DNA from: Enterobacter sp. SA187
Lineage (GTDB): Bacteria > Pseudomonadota > Gammaproteobacteria > Enterobacterales > Enterobacteriaceae
Reading direction: 5' to 3'
DNA length: 64,000 bases
Assembly: GCF_001888805.2 (NCBI RefSeq)
Contig: NZ_CP019113.1
Coordinates: forward strand, 2,604,001-2,668,000
In this document: in pieces, positions 25,356-34,231 of the stretch
Numbering within the stretch: position 1 is the stretch's first letter
How the letters are laid out: the number at the start of each line of letters is the position of its first letter
Program-made: the position numbers and the translations under genes
Notes under the pieces: generated by a model
What the model was told of the DNA's origin: nothing
What the model saw: only the letters and a program-made list of their open reading frames with translations
Database searches by the model: none

Positions 25356-26960
25356 ATGAGTCGCGCTGGCGAGTTTTTACAAGATTTAGGAAAGGCATTA
25401 ATGATGCCGATTTCGGTGATTGCCGCCGCCGGGATATTTCTTGGCCTTGCAGCGGCATTGCAGAATCCGGCGATTGTCAGTGCTGACATGATGAATGCGC
25501 AGATGATGCAGCACATCATCGGTTTTATTCGTAAGGTGGCCGGATCGCTGTTTGCCAATTTACCGTTGCTCTTTGCCATTGCCGCCGCCATTGGGCTGGC
25601 GCGGGATGAAAAACCCACGGCGGCGCTGGCAGCGGTGATCGGCTTTATTACCTTTCACGTCGGCGTCAATTTCAGCCTGCTGGTGCAGGGCTTAACGCCC
25701 ACCACCACCTCCGTGGCCGCCTTTGTTGAAAAAGGTTATAGCCAGACCGAAGCGGTGATGTATTCCGCGGAATTCGCCAGCACGCTGGGGATATTTTCCT
25801 ATCAGATGAGCGTACTCGGCGGGGTGATTGCCGGTATGGTCACGGTATTACTGCATAACCGTTTTTATATGATTAAACTCCCGGCGGCCATCGCCTATTT
25901 TGGTGGCCGCCGCTTTGTCCCTATTATTACCGTGGTGGTCCTGCCGCTGGTCGGCGTCTTAATGTCGTTAATCTGGCCGGTTATTGCCACGGCGATTATT
26001 CATATCGGCGAATTTATTGGCGAGTCCGGGCCGTTCGGCACCTTTGTTTATGCCTTTACCGAACGCATTCTGATCCCGACCGGCCTGCACCATATTCTTA
26101 ATGAAACCGTGCGTTTCACCCCGGTCGGCGGCATGGTGCATGTCGATAACGAAAGCGTGATCGGCGCGCTCTCTATCTTCAACTATGCGCTGGCGCATCC
26201 TGGCGCGCTGGCAGATGACATTACCCGCGAAGCCACGCGTTTCCTGGCGCAGGGCAAAATCCCGGTGATGATGTTCGGTTTACCCGCTGCCGCGCTGGCT
26301 ATTTATCGCTGTGCCCGACCTGAGCATAAACAGCGGGTTAAAGCGCTGATGATGGCGGGCGCGCTGGCCTCCTTTACCACCGGTATCACCGAGCCGCTGG
26401 AATTCAGCTTCATCTTTGTCTCACCCATCCTGTTCATATTCCACGCCATCATGTCCGGGCTCTCTTTTGCCGGCGCGCAGTTGCTGGAGGTGATGATCGG
26501 CAATATTCAGGGCGGCTTTATCGACTTTATGGTGTTCGGCGTACTGGGCGGCACGAAAACCCACTGGTGGTTCAGTCTGCTACAGGGCGCTATCTGGGCG
26601 CCGGCGTACTACTTCGTTTTCAAATGGGTCATTTTGCGCACCAATGCTAGAACGCCGGGTCGTGAAGATGAAGAGAGCGTGCGCAGCGTACTGGCAGGGG
26701 CAGGGGAGCCGTCCGGTGAAACCGCACTGATCGTGAAAGGTCTGGGCGGCAGCGAGAATATTCAGCACGTTGACTGCTGCTTTACCCGTCTGCGCGTGAA
26801 ACTGCGCGATATGGCGAAAGTGGACGAAGCCGCGCTGAAACAGAGCGGAGCCAGTGGGTTTATTCGTACGACGGAGAACGATCTTCAGGTTATTTACGGA
26901 CCGCAGGTGGAAAGCATCGCCAGCGCCGTAAAACAAAATTTAATTCAACAGACGCAATAA
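25356..26960 (+). CDS. PTS alpha-glucoside EIICB component
   Basis: A 534-residue fused permease of the glucose superfamily (MalX/GlvC/AglA group) that imports and phosphorylates an alpha-glucoside such as maltose or a sucrose isomer. The EIIC part (to about residue 430) carries FANLPLLFAIAAAIGLARDE, the HHILNETV block and the GITEPLEFSFIF motif. The EIIB part carries the phospho-cysteine in VDCCFTRLRV, with C475 aligning to the usual site and C474 replacing the common alanine. There is no EIIA domain, so Crr (EIIA-Glc) would supply phosphate. The GH4 gene follows after 8 bases. Confidence 0.92.
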   Translation: MSRAGEFLQDLGKALMMPISVIAAAGIFLGLAAALQNPAIVSADMMNAQMMQHIIGFIRKVAGSLFANLPLLFAIAAAIGLARDEKPTAALAAVIGFITFHVGVNFSLLVQGLTPTTTSVAAFVEKGYSQTEAVMYSAEFASTLGIFSYQMSVLGGVIAGMVTVLLHNRFYMIKLPAAIAYFGGRRFVPIITVVVLPLVGVLMSLIWPVIATAIIHIGEFIGESGPFGTFVYAFTERILIPTGLHHILNETVRFTPVGGMVHVDNESVIGALSIFNYALAHPGALADDITREATRFLAQGKIPVMMFGLPAAALAIYRCARPEHKQRVKALMMAGALASFTTGITEPLEFSFIFVSPILFIFHAIMSGLSFAGAQLLEVMIGNIQGGFIDFMVFGVLGGTKTHWWFSLLQGAIWAPAYYFVFKWVILRTNARTPGREDEESVRSVLAGAGEPSGETALIVKGLGGSENIQHVDCCFTRLRVKLRDMAKVDEAALKQSGASGFIRTTENDLQVIYGPQVESIASAVKQNLIQQTQ

Positions 26961-26968
26961 GAGAACTG

Positions 26969-28297
26969 ATGATGAAAAACACTTTTAATATCGTATTAGT
27001 TGGCGGTGGTTCCACCTGGACGCCGGGTTTATTAAAAGCATTATGCAAACTCAAGGCGCGTCTGCCGCTGAAGAAACTGGTGATGTTTGACGTTAATGAA
27101 GAGCGCCAGGCGGTCATTGGCGAGTATGCGAAAGTGCTGTTCCGGGAAGAATACCCGGAACTGGAATTTACCTACACCACGGATAAAGACGTGGCCTTCA
27201 CCGATATGGATTTCATCTTCTGCCAGATGCGCACCGGCGGCTACGCGATGCGCGAAAAAGATGAAAAAATTCCGCTGAGCCTCGGCGTGATCGGTCAGGA
27301 AACATGTGGCGCAGGCGGCTTCGCCTACGGTATGCGCTCGATCCGCGACATGATCCAGCTGGTGGAAGATGTGCGCGCCCGCTCACCGAAGGCGTGGATC
27401 CTCAACTATACCAACCCGGCGGCCATTGTCGCCGACGCGCTGAACCAGCGTTTCCCGGACGACGATCGCATCATGAATATCTGCGACCAGCCGGTGAACC
27501 TGCTGCGCTCTTACGGTCGCCTGCTGGGACGCAATCCGGAAAACTTCGAGCCGGTCTATTTTGGTCTTAACCACTTCGGCTGGTTCACCCACCTGTACGA
27601 TGAAAACGGTGTCGATCTGGTGCCGGAACTGAAAGCCATTATTTCCGACAACGGCTTTAAACCGGCGGATGCCGAGCAGCGCGATCAGTCCTGGCTGGAC
27701 ACCTACGCCGCCGTCGCCGATATGCTGCGCGATTTCCCGGACTATCTGCCGAATACCTATTTGCAGTACTACCTCTATCCGGAATACAAATTCTCCAAAC
27801 TGGATCCGAATTTTACCCGCGCCAACGAAGTGATGAACGGTCGCGAAAAACGCGTGTTTGAGGAGTGCCGCACGGCGGTGGCGGAAGGCACCACCCAAAA
27901 CGTTAAAGTCGTGCATAACGACGCGCATGGCGACATGATTGTTGAGCTGGCGGAAGCCATCGCCTTCAATCTGAAGAAGAAATTCATCGTCATGCTGGAA
28001 AACAACGGTCTGGTGGAGAACCTTGACGACGACGTGATGGTGGAAGTGGTGGCGGAAATCGGCGTTAACGGCGCGCGTCCGTATGGCGTCGGCAAAATCC
28101 CCACCTTCTACAAAGGGCTTATCGAGCAGCAGTTTGCCTATGAGCGACTGACGGTGGAGGCCTGGTTTGAAGGCTCTTACACCAAAGCGTTGCAGGCGCT
28201 GACCCTCAACCGCACCATTGTGGATGCGAAAAAAGCCCGCAAAGTGCTGGATGCGCTGATCGAGGCCAACAAAGAGTACTGGCCTGAACTGCGCTAA
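26969..28297 (+). CDS. 6-phospho-alpha-glucosidase, glycoside hydrolase family 4
   Basis: A 442-residue cytosolic NAD+- and Mn2+-dependent hydrolase that splits the phosphorylated alpha-glucoside delivered by the PTS protein upstream. The Rossmann motif is VLVGGGSTWTPG near the N-terminus. The metal-site cysteine is C172 in NICDQPVN, with H202 in GLNHFGW and the NEVMNGREKRVF block. Known 6-phospho-alpha-glucosidases have CDMP at the cysteine motif, as I recall. CDQP here is a variant, so substrate range should not be assumed. The C-terminus (ANKEYWPEL) is typical. It ends the operon and is followed by a strong terminator. Confidence 0.9.
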   Translation: MMKNTFNIVLVGGGSTWTPGLLKALCKLKARLPLKKLVMFDVNEERQAVIGEYAKVLFREEYPELEFTYTTDKDVAFTDMDFIFCQMRTGGYAMREKDEKIPLSLGVIGQETCGAGGFAYGMRSIRDMIQLVEDVRARSPKAWILNYTNPAAIVADALNQRFPDDDRIMNICDQPVNLLRSYGRLLGRNPENFEPVYFGLNHFGWFTHLYDENGVDLVPELKAIISDNGFKPADAEQRDQSWLDTYAAVADMLRDFPDYLPNTYLQYYLYPEYKFSKLDPNFTRANEVMNGREKRVFEECRTAVAEGTTQNVKVVHNDAHGDMIVELAEAIAFNLKKKFIVMLENNGLVENLDDDVMVEVVAEIGVNGARPYGVGKIPTFYKGLIEQQFAYERLTVEAWFEGSYTKALQALTLNRTIVDAKKARKVLDALIEANKEYWPELR

Positions 28298-28303
28298 GCG
28301 GAG

Positions 28304-28330
28304 CGGGAGAAGGTAACTTCTCCCGTTTTT
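28304..28330 (+). terminator. Rho-independent terminator of the alpha-glucoside operon
   Basis: Nine-base stem CGGGAGAAG / CTTCTCCCG with a GTAA loop, followed by TTTTT (28326-28330). Confidence 0.88.
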
Positions 28331-28390
28331 ACGAGCCGCCTTCCAGAGGCGGCAAAAAAAGGTACTGCCTGAACGCTAAAAATGCCACAA

Positions 28391-28410
28391 TAGTGGCTGT
28401 TTATACAGTG
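28391..28410 (+). promoter_or_regulatory. LexA box of dinG
   Basis: TAGTGGCTGTTTATACAGTG ends 14 bases before the dinG start. It keeps the right half-site ACAG, and the left half is GTGG in place of CTGT. As I recall, the E. coli dinG box has a similarly degenerate left half (TTGG). SOS control is therefore likely to be kept. Confidence 0.72.
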
Positions 28411-28424
28411 TTTCAGGTTTCCCG

Positions 28425-30581
28425 ATGGGCTTATCCGCCGCGCTAAAAACGCAGATTGCCGCCTGGTACAAGGCGCTACAACAACAGATCCCGGATTTTA
28501 TTCCCCGCGCACCGCAACGGCAGATGATTGCCGATGTGGCGAAAACCCTCGCCGGTGAAGAGGGGCGGCATCTGGCGATCGAAGCGCCCACCGGCGTCGG
28601 TAAAACCCTCTCCTATTTGATCCCCGGCATCGCTATCGCCCGCGAGGAGCAAAAAACGCTGGTGGTCAGCACCGCTAACGTGGCGTTGCAGGACCAGATC
28701 TTCAGTAAAGACCTGCCGTTGCTGAAGAAAATCATCCCCGATCTGCGCTTTACTGCCGCCTTCGGGCGCGGGCGCTATGTCTGTCCGCGTAATCTTGCGG
28801 CCCTTGCCAGCAGCGACGCCATGCAACAGGATCTGCTGGCCTTTATGGACGACGAGCTGACGCCGGGCAGCAAAGAAGAGCAGCAGCGCTGTGCAAAGCT
28901 TAAAGCCGATCTCGACAGCTACAAATGGGACGGCCTGCGCGATCACACCGATCAGAACATTGAAGACGCGCTCTGGGCGCGGCTCTCAACCGATAAAGCC
29001 AGCTGTCTGAACCGTAACTGCCACTACTACAAGGAATGCCCGTTCTTCGTCGCGCGCCGGGAAGTGCAGGAAGCGGAAGTTGTGGTGGCAAACCACGCGC
29101 TGGTGATGGCGGCGATGGAATCTGAAGCCGTGCTGCCGGAGCCGAAAAACCTGCTGCTGGTACTGGATGAAGGCCATCATCTGCCGGATGTGGCGCGGGA
29201 TGCGCTGGAGATGAGCGCGGAGATCAGCGCGCCCTGGTACCGCCTGCAGCTGGATCTGTTCACCAAACTGGTGTCCACCTGCATGGAGCAGTTCCGCCCG
29301 AAAACCACGCCGCCGCTGGCGACGCCGGAGCGGCTGAATGCCCACTGCGAGGAGCTGTATGAACTGATCGCCTCGCTGAACAATATTCTGAATCTGTACA
29401 TGCCCGCAGGCCAGGCGGCTGAGCATCGTTTTGCGATGGGCGAGCTGCCGGATGAAATCATGGAGATCTGCCAGCGGCTGGCAAAGCTCACCGACATGCT
29501 GCGCGGGCTGGCAGATCTCTTCTTAAGCGATCTGAGCGAGAAGACCGGCCAGCACGACATCGTGCGTCTGCACCGGGTGATCCTGCAAATGAACCGCGCC
29601 CTCGGCATGTTTGAAGGCCAGAGCAAGCTGTGGCGGCTGGCGTCTATGGCGCAGGCGTCCGGCGCGCCGGTATCGAAATGGGCGACGCGCGAGCTGCGCG
29701 ACGGCCAGCTGCATCTGTTCTTCCACTGTGTCGGCATTCGCGTCAGCGATCAGCTGGAAAAGCTGCTGTGGCGCAGCGTGCCGCACATTATCGTCACCTC
29801 CGCCACGCTGCGCTCGCTGAACAGCTTCACCCGGCTTCAGGAGATGAGCGGCCTGAAAGAGAAAGCGGGGGACCGTTTTGTGGCGCTGGATTCGCCCTTT
29901 AATCATGTCGAGCAGGGAAAAATCGTTATCCCGCAGATGAAGTACGAACCGCTGATGGAGCATGAAGAGCGGCACATCGCGGAGATGGCGACCTATTTTC
30001 GGGAACAGCTGGAGAGCAAAGTCCATAAAGGCATGCTGGTGCTGTTTGCCAGCGGACGCGCCATGCAGCTGTTTCTGACTTTTGTCACCGACCTGCGGCT
30101 GTTGCTGCTGGTGCAGGGGGATCAGCCACGTTACCGGCTGGTGGAGCTGCACCGTAAACGCATCGACGGCGGCGAGCGCAGCGTGCTGGTCGGCCTGCAA
30201 TCCTTTGCCGAAGGGCTGGATCTGAAAGGCGATTACCTGACGCAGGTGCATATCCATAAAATCGCCTTCCCGCCTATCGACAGCCCGGTGGTGATCACCG
30301 AAGGCGAATGGCTGAAAAGCCTCAACCGCTACCCTTTTGAAGTACAGAGTCTGCCGAGCGCTTCCTTTAACCTGATCCAGCAGGTGGGGCGACTGATCAG
30401 AAGCCATAGCTGTCACGGCGAAGTGGTGATCTACGATAAACGTCTGCTCACCAAAAGCTATGGCAAGCGTCTGCTTAACGCGCTACCGGTATTTCCTATT
30501 TCACAACCGGCCGTCCCGGACGTTATAGTGAAAAGTAAACCAAAAGCAGAAGCAAAACAGAGCCGTCGCCGACGACGCTAA
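28425..30581 (+). CDS. dinG: ATP-dependent DNA helicase DinG
   Basis: A 718-residue XPD-like iron-sulfur helicase (5'-3') that unwinds R-loops and forked DNA. Walker A is APTGVGKT (54-61). The 4Fe-4S ligands C120, C194, C199 and C205 are all present at the same positions as I recall for E. coli. The DEAH-type box reads DEGHH, and the C-terminal QVGRLIR motif is near residue 650. The lysine/arginine-rich end (KQSRRRRR) is typical. A LexA box lies upstream. ybiB follows after 23 bases, probably in the same transcript. Confidence 0.96.
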   Translation: MGLSAALKTQIAAWYKALQQQIPDFIPRAPQRQMIADVAKTLAGEEGRHLAIEAPTGVGKTLSYLIPGIAIAREEQKTLVVSTANVALQDQIFSKDLPLLKKIIPDLRFTAAFGRGRYVCPRNLAALASSDAMQQDLLAFMDDELTPGSKEEQQRCAKLKADLDSYKWDGLRDHTDQNIEDALWARLSTDKASCLNRNCHYYKECPFFVARREVQEAEVVVANHALVMAAMESEAVLPEPKNLLLVLDEGHHLPDVARDALEMSAEISAPWYRLQLDLFTKLVSTCMEQFRPKTTPPLATPERLNAHCEELYELIASLNNILNLYMPAGQAAEHRFAMGELPDEIMEICQRLAKLTDMLRGLADLFLSDLSEKTGQHDIVRLHRVILQMNRALGMFEGQSKLWRLASMAQASGAPVSKWATRELRDGQLHLFFHCVGIRVSDQLEKLLWRSVPHIIVTSATLRSLNSFTRLQEMSGLKEKAGDRFVALDSPFNHVEQGKIVIPQMKYEPLMEHEERHIAEMATYFREQLESKVHKGMLVLFASGRAMQLFLTFVTDLRLLLLVQGDQPRYRLVELHRKRIDGGERSVLVGLQSFAEGLDLKGDYLTQVHIHKIAFPPIDSPVVITEGEWLKSLNRYPFEVQSLPSASFNLIQQVGRLIRSHSCHGEVVIYDKRLLTKSYGKRLLNALPVFPISQPAVPDVIVKSKPKAEAKQSRRRRR

Positions 30582-30604
30582 TCCGGGCACAGGAAGGAGA
30601 TTTC

Positions 30605-31570
30605 ATGGACTATCGCAAGATCATCAAAGAGGTCGGGCGCGGCAAAAATCACGCCCGCGATCTGGATTTTGATACCGCACGCGCGCTGTACACGCACATG
30701 CTGAACGGCGAGGTGCCGGAGCTGGAAATGGGCGGCATTCTGATCGCGCTGCGCATCAAAGGCGAGGGCGAAGCGGAAATGCTCGGCTTCTATGACGCCA
30801 TGCAGCAGCAGACCATGCGCCTGACGCCGCCAGTGGCAAAGCCGATGCCGATTGTTATTCCGAGCTATAACGGCGCGCGTAAACAGGCCAACCTGACGCC
30901 ATTGCTGGCGATCCTGCTGCATAAGCTCGGTTTTCCGGTGGTGGTGCACGGCGTCAGCGAAGATCCCACCCGTGTGGTGACGGAAACGATTTTCGCGCTG
31001 CTCGGTATTGAGGCCACGCATCTGGCAGGTCAGGCGCAGGCGAAGCTGGACGGTCATCAGCCAGTTTATATTCCCGTCAGCGCCCTCTGTCCGCCGCTGG
31101 AAAACCAGCTGGCGATGCGCTGGCGAATGGGGGTGCGTAACAGCGCCCACACGCTGGCGAAGCTGGCGACGCCGTTCCCCGAAGACGCCGCCCTGCGCCT
31201 CTCCAGCGTTTCCCATCCGGAGTATGTGCCACGCGTGGCGAAATTCTTCAGTGATATTGGTGGACGCGGCCTGCTGATGCACGGCACTGAAGGTGAAGTG
31301 TATGCCAACCCGCAGCGCTGTCCGCAGATGACATTAATAGACAGCCAGGGCGCGCGCGTCATCCTTGAGCGCCAGTCTGAAGAGCAAACCGGCGTCTCGC
31401 TGCCAGACGCCAAAGATCCACACACCACCGCGCGCTGGATCGAGCGCTGCATTGTAGGCAGCGAAGCGGTGCCGCAATCACTGAAAATGCAAATGGCCTG
31501 CTGCCTGTATGCCGCAGGTCAGGCCGATTCCATTGAGGCGGGGCTGACGCAGGTCAACGCCCGTTTTTAA
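30605..31570 (+). CDS. ybiB: YbiB, TrpD2-like nucleic-acid-binding protein
   Basis: A 321-residue protein with the fold of anthranilate phosphoribosyltransferase (TrpD2 family), as in E. coli YbiB (320). That protein binds nucleic acids without clear sequence preference and lacks phosphoribosyltransferase activity. Recognisable parts are the N-terminal helical domain (MDYRKIIKEVGRGKNHARDL) and the C-terminal QADSIEAGLTQVNARF. It lies behind dinG, so SOS co-expression is expected. Confidence 0.94.
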   Translation: MDYRKIIKEVGRGKNHARDLDFDTARALYTHMLNGEVPELEMGGILIALRIKGEGEAEMLGFYDAMQQQTMRLTPPVAKPMPIVIPSYNGARKQANLTPLLAILLHKLGFPVVVHGVSEDPTRVVTETIFALLGIEATHLAGQAQAKLDGHQPVYIPVSALCPPLENQLAMRWRMGVRNSAHTLAKLATPFPEDAALRLSSVSHPEYVPRVAKFFSDIGGRGLLMHGTEGEVYANPQRCPQMTLIDSQGARVILERQSEEQTGVSLPDAKDPHTTARWIERCIVGSEAVPQSLKMQMACCLYAAGQADSIEAGLTQVNARF

Positions 31571-31572
31571 GG

Positions 31573-31603
31573 CAAAAAAAAGCCCGTCCAGGGCCGGACG
31601 GGC
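31573..31603 (-). terminator. Rho-independent terminator of ybiJ
   Basis: Eight-base stem GCCCGTCC / GGACGGGC. On the minus strand it is followed by a run of eight T. It may also protect the 3' end of ybiB. Confidence 0.85.
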
Positions 31604-31703
31604 AACAAGGGTAATAACACTCTGGTATTGCAAAATACAACATATGATGAGGGTAAAACGCACCGGCGGGCGGGTAGCCCGCAGGTGTAAAGCATTCAGT
31701 CGA

Positions 31704-31964
31704 TTATTTATAGATAACCGCGGTGCCGCTCATTTTGTTACTGGTGTTAGCGGAAGTAATGCTGTAACCGGTCGCGCCAGCTTCAGCCGCTTTCTGTGCC
31801 AGCTGTGCTTCCAGACCGTCCAGCGTGGTCGCGCCGTCGGCTGCCACGACGCCGATTTTGCTCATATTCTGCGCCTGTTCAGCAGTCACTGCCTGGGCGG
31901 CAAACGCGCCGAATGACAGGGTGGAAAGGGCGATGGCGGCAACAGCATATTTAATGGTTTTCAT
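31704..31964 (-). CDS. ybiJ: DUF1471/YhcN-family periplasmic protein YbiJ
   Basis: An 86-residue secreted protein. Signal peptide MKTIKYAVAAIALSTLSFGA ending AFA, then a BhsA/McbA-like domain (residues 30-86, ending SANTSNKMSGTAVIYK). The family is linked to biofilm, copper and general envelope stress. I chose the internal ATG at 31964, which starts the signal peptide and gives the E. coli length. In E. coli ybiC lies between ybiB and ybiJ, but here it is absent. Confidence 0.93.
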   Translation of the reverse strand: MKTIKYAVAAIALSTLSFGAFAAQAVTAEQAQNMSKIGVVAADGATTLDGLEAQLAQKAAEAGATGYSITSANTSNKMSGTAVIYK

Positions 31965-32249
31965 TGGTAATCTCTCGCAGATAATTCTGTTAAGGGGACG
32001 ATGTTCCGTCGATGTGATAAGTATCACAGTATTTTGCGAAAGATAAAATCGAAGAGAATTGACGACCTTGTTCTAAAAAATTGAACGATCGTTAATTAAT
32101 TGATTAGCAATATATTTTTCAGATGAATGGGTATAAAGCCGGGCAGGACGACGCGACAGCGGCGTTAGCGGCACGATTTGCTACTTTCTGAGCGATTTTT
32201 TATGGTCTCCCCCGCAACCGCTTGCGCTGTCATATTACGTCAGGAAAGG

Positions 32250-32516
32250 TCAACGTAACTGGCTGTCCTTGGAACCTCTGCGATTATATCCTGAGTTAGC
32301 CTGATTTTTTAAATCTTTCTTCTGCTGGCAATTTACGCACAGACGCACGCCGGGGATCGCCTTACGACGCGCGTCCGGAATAGGTTCGCCGCACTCTTCG
32401 CACTCCTTCAGGCTTTCGCCCTTCGGCAGATCGCGCCGTGCACGTGCCACGGCGTCTTCAACAGTGCTGTCGATTTGATCCTGCACTGCGCCATCATTTG
32501 CCCAACCGGATGCCAT
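32250..32516 (-). CDS. ybiI: DksA/TraR-type zinc-finger protein YbiI
   Basis: An 88-residue protein with the four-cysteine zinc finger CEECGEPIPDARRKAIPGVR followed by LCVNCQQ. It lacks the long coiled coil of DksA. E. coli YbiI is the same length and its role is unknown. I chose MASGWANDGAVQDQI as the start. An upstream in-frame ATG adds eight residues that overlap the Shine-Dalgarno (AAGGAGAAGG). Confidence 0.93.
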   Translation of the reverse strand: MASGWANDGAVQDQIDSTVEDAVARARRDLPKGESLKECEECGEPIPDARRKAIPGVRLCVNCQQKKDLKNQANSGYNRRGSKDSQLR

Positions 32517-32583
32517 CGCCTTCTCCTTCTCTCTGTACATACCTTAAGTTTAGACCATGTACAGACAAGCCAGGACGACAGGC

Positions 32584-33198
32584 TTAGCGGGCGTCGGGGC
32601 GAACCAGGTCGAAGCGCTGGGATTCGTCGATGGTGTAGTAAGCCGACGGGCCGCCCGCACGCAGTACCGGACGGGCTTTAGCCGTCTGATAAATCCCGTT
32701 TTCCAGCAGGGATTCATCAATATGAATACCAACCACTTCGCCCAGCACCAGCCAGCTGTCAATCGGCGTACCGTCGGCGGCGGTCAGTTGAATACACTGG
32801 GACAGGCGGCATTCGAAATTGACCGGGCTTTCGGCGACGCGCGGCACGCTCACTACCTGGCTTGCCACCGGCGTCAGACCGGCACGCACAAATTCGTCCT
32901 CGTCGTGGGGCAGGGACGCGGAGCTTTCATTCATCCGCACCGCCAGATCATAAGTTGTCAGGTTCCAGACGAACTCTTTAGTTTCAGTGATGTTTCGTAC
33001 GCTGTCTTTCCAGCCGGTGCTGGAGAAGCCAATGATCGGCGGGCGATAGTTAAAGCAGTTAAAAAAACTGTAGGGCGCGAGATTACGCTGCCCCTGGCTA
33101 TTCTGCGACGCGATCCAGCCGATGGGACGCGGGCCGATAATGGCATTCAGTGGATCGTGCGGCAGGCCGTGCCCCAGTGCTGGCTGATAAAAATACAT
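32584..33198 (-). CDS. Flavin reductase-like domain protein
   Basis: A 204-residue FMN-binding split-barrel protein of the flavin-reductase-like/DIM6-NTAB family. Typical parts are PRPIGWIASQNSQGQRNLAPYS (split: IGPRPIGWIAS near residue 21, APYSFFNCF near 42), PPIIGFSS and a C-terminal LRAGGPSAYYTID. No signal peptide is seen. It would reduce free flavin or bind FMN for an oxygenase, but the partner is not identifiable. It lies between ybiI and rlmF, where E. coli carries ybiX and fiu, and is divergent from rlmF. Confidence 0.85.
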   Translation of the reverse strand: MYFYQPALGHGLPHDPLNAIIGPRPIGWIASQNSQGQRNLAPYSFFNCFNYRPPIIGFSSTGWKDSVRNITETKEFVWNLTTYDLAVRMNESSASLPHDEDEFVRAGLTPVASQVVSVPRVAESPVNFECRLSQCIQLTAADGTPIDSWLVLGEVVGIHIDESLLENGIYQTAKARPVLRAGGPSAYYTIDESQRFDLVRPDAR

Positions 33199-33298
33199 AG
33201 TTCACCCGTTTTTACGATTAAATCAGAATAGCGAGCGTCACTTATTTACCGCGCCGCCGTCAACGGGTATCTTACGCCGCTGTTGAAAGGAGAATGCC

Positions 33299-34231
33299 AT
33301 GACTGCCCAGAAGCCGGGATTACACCCGCGAAACCGCCATCACAGCCGCTACGATCTTGATGCCCTTTGTCAGGACTGCCCGGAGCTGCGTGGCTATATT
33401 ATTGCCACGCCAACGGGTGAGGCGACGGTGAACTTTGCCGATCCCCTCGCCGTGAAAGCCCTGAATAAAGCGCTGCTGGCGCATTTCTATGGCGTCGCCC
33501 ACTGGGATATTCCGCAAGGGTTTCTCTGTCCGCCGGTGCCGGGCCGCGCGGATTATATTCATCATCTGGCGGATCTGCTGGCGGAAAGCGCCGACGGCGC
33601 TGTGCCGCGTCAGGCGAGCGTGCTGGACGTGGGCGTGGGCGCGAACTGCATCTATCCGCTGATCGGCTATCACGAATACGGCTGGCGCTTTACCGGCACG
33701 GAAGTCAACAACGAGGCCTTTGCCAGCGCCCAGGCGATTATTAACGGCAATCCGGGGCTGACCCGCGCTGTGCGTCTGCGTCGCCAGAAAGATCCTGCGT
33801 CTATCCTCAACGGGATCATCCACAAAAACGAACAGTATGACGCTACGCTCTGTAACCCGCCCTTCCACGACTCGGCCGCCGCCGCCCGCGCCGGCAACGA
33901 GCGCAAGCGCCGTAACCTTGGTCAGAGCAGCGAGGCGCTGAACTTTGGCGGTCAGCAGCAGGAGCTGTGGTGCGAAGGCGGGGAAGTGGCCTTTATCACG
34001 CAGATGATCGCCGAAAGCCAGGCCTTTGGTCGTCAGGTGCTGTGGTTCAGCTCGCTGGTGTCACGCGGGGAAAACCTGCCGCCGCTGTACCGCGCGCTGA
34101 CCGAAGCCGGGGCGGTGAAAGTGGTGAAAAAAGAGATGGCCCAGGGGCAAAAGCAGAGTCGCTTTATCGCCTGGACCTTTATGGATGACGCCCAGCGTCG
34201 CCGCTGGGCAAATACCCGCTTTAAAGCGTAG
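33299..34231 (+). CDS. rlmF: 23S rRNA m6A1618 methyltransferase RlmF
   Basis: A 310-residue SAM-dependent methyltransferase (YbiN) that modifies A1618 of 23S rRNA. The SAM-binding motif is VLDVGVGANCIYPLIG, and the catalytic NPPF motif is in LCNPPFHDSA (near residue 185). The N-terminus (LHPRNRHHSRYDLDAL) is characteristic. E. coli RlmF is 308 residues. Its last 11 bases overlap the end of ybiO tail to tail. Confidence 0.95.
   Translation: MTAQKPGLHPRNRHHSRYDLDALCQDCPELRGYIIATPTGEATVNFADPLAVKALNKALLAHFYGVAHWDIPQGFLCPPVPGRADYIHHLADLLAESADGAVPRQASVLDVGVGANCIYPLIGYHEYGWRFTGTEVNNEAFASAQAIINGNPGLTRAVRLRRQKDPASILNGIIHKNEQYDATLCNPPFHDSAAAARAGNERKRRNLGQSSEALNFGGQQQELWCEGGEVAFITQMIAESQAFGRQVLWFSSLVSRGENLPPLYRALTEAGAVKVVKKEMAQGQKQSRFIAWTFMDDAQRRRWANTRFKA

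Noticed and set aside
28336..28362. GCCGCCT/AGGCGGC hairpin followed by A-run, seen as a second terminator
   Set aside because: The A-run is on the wrong side for the plus strand, and no minus-strand gene reads into it from the right. The terminator at 28304 already explains the site.
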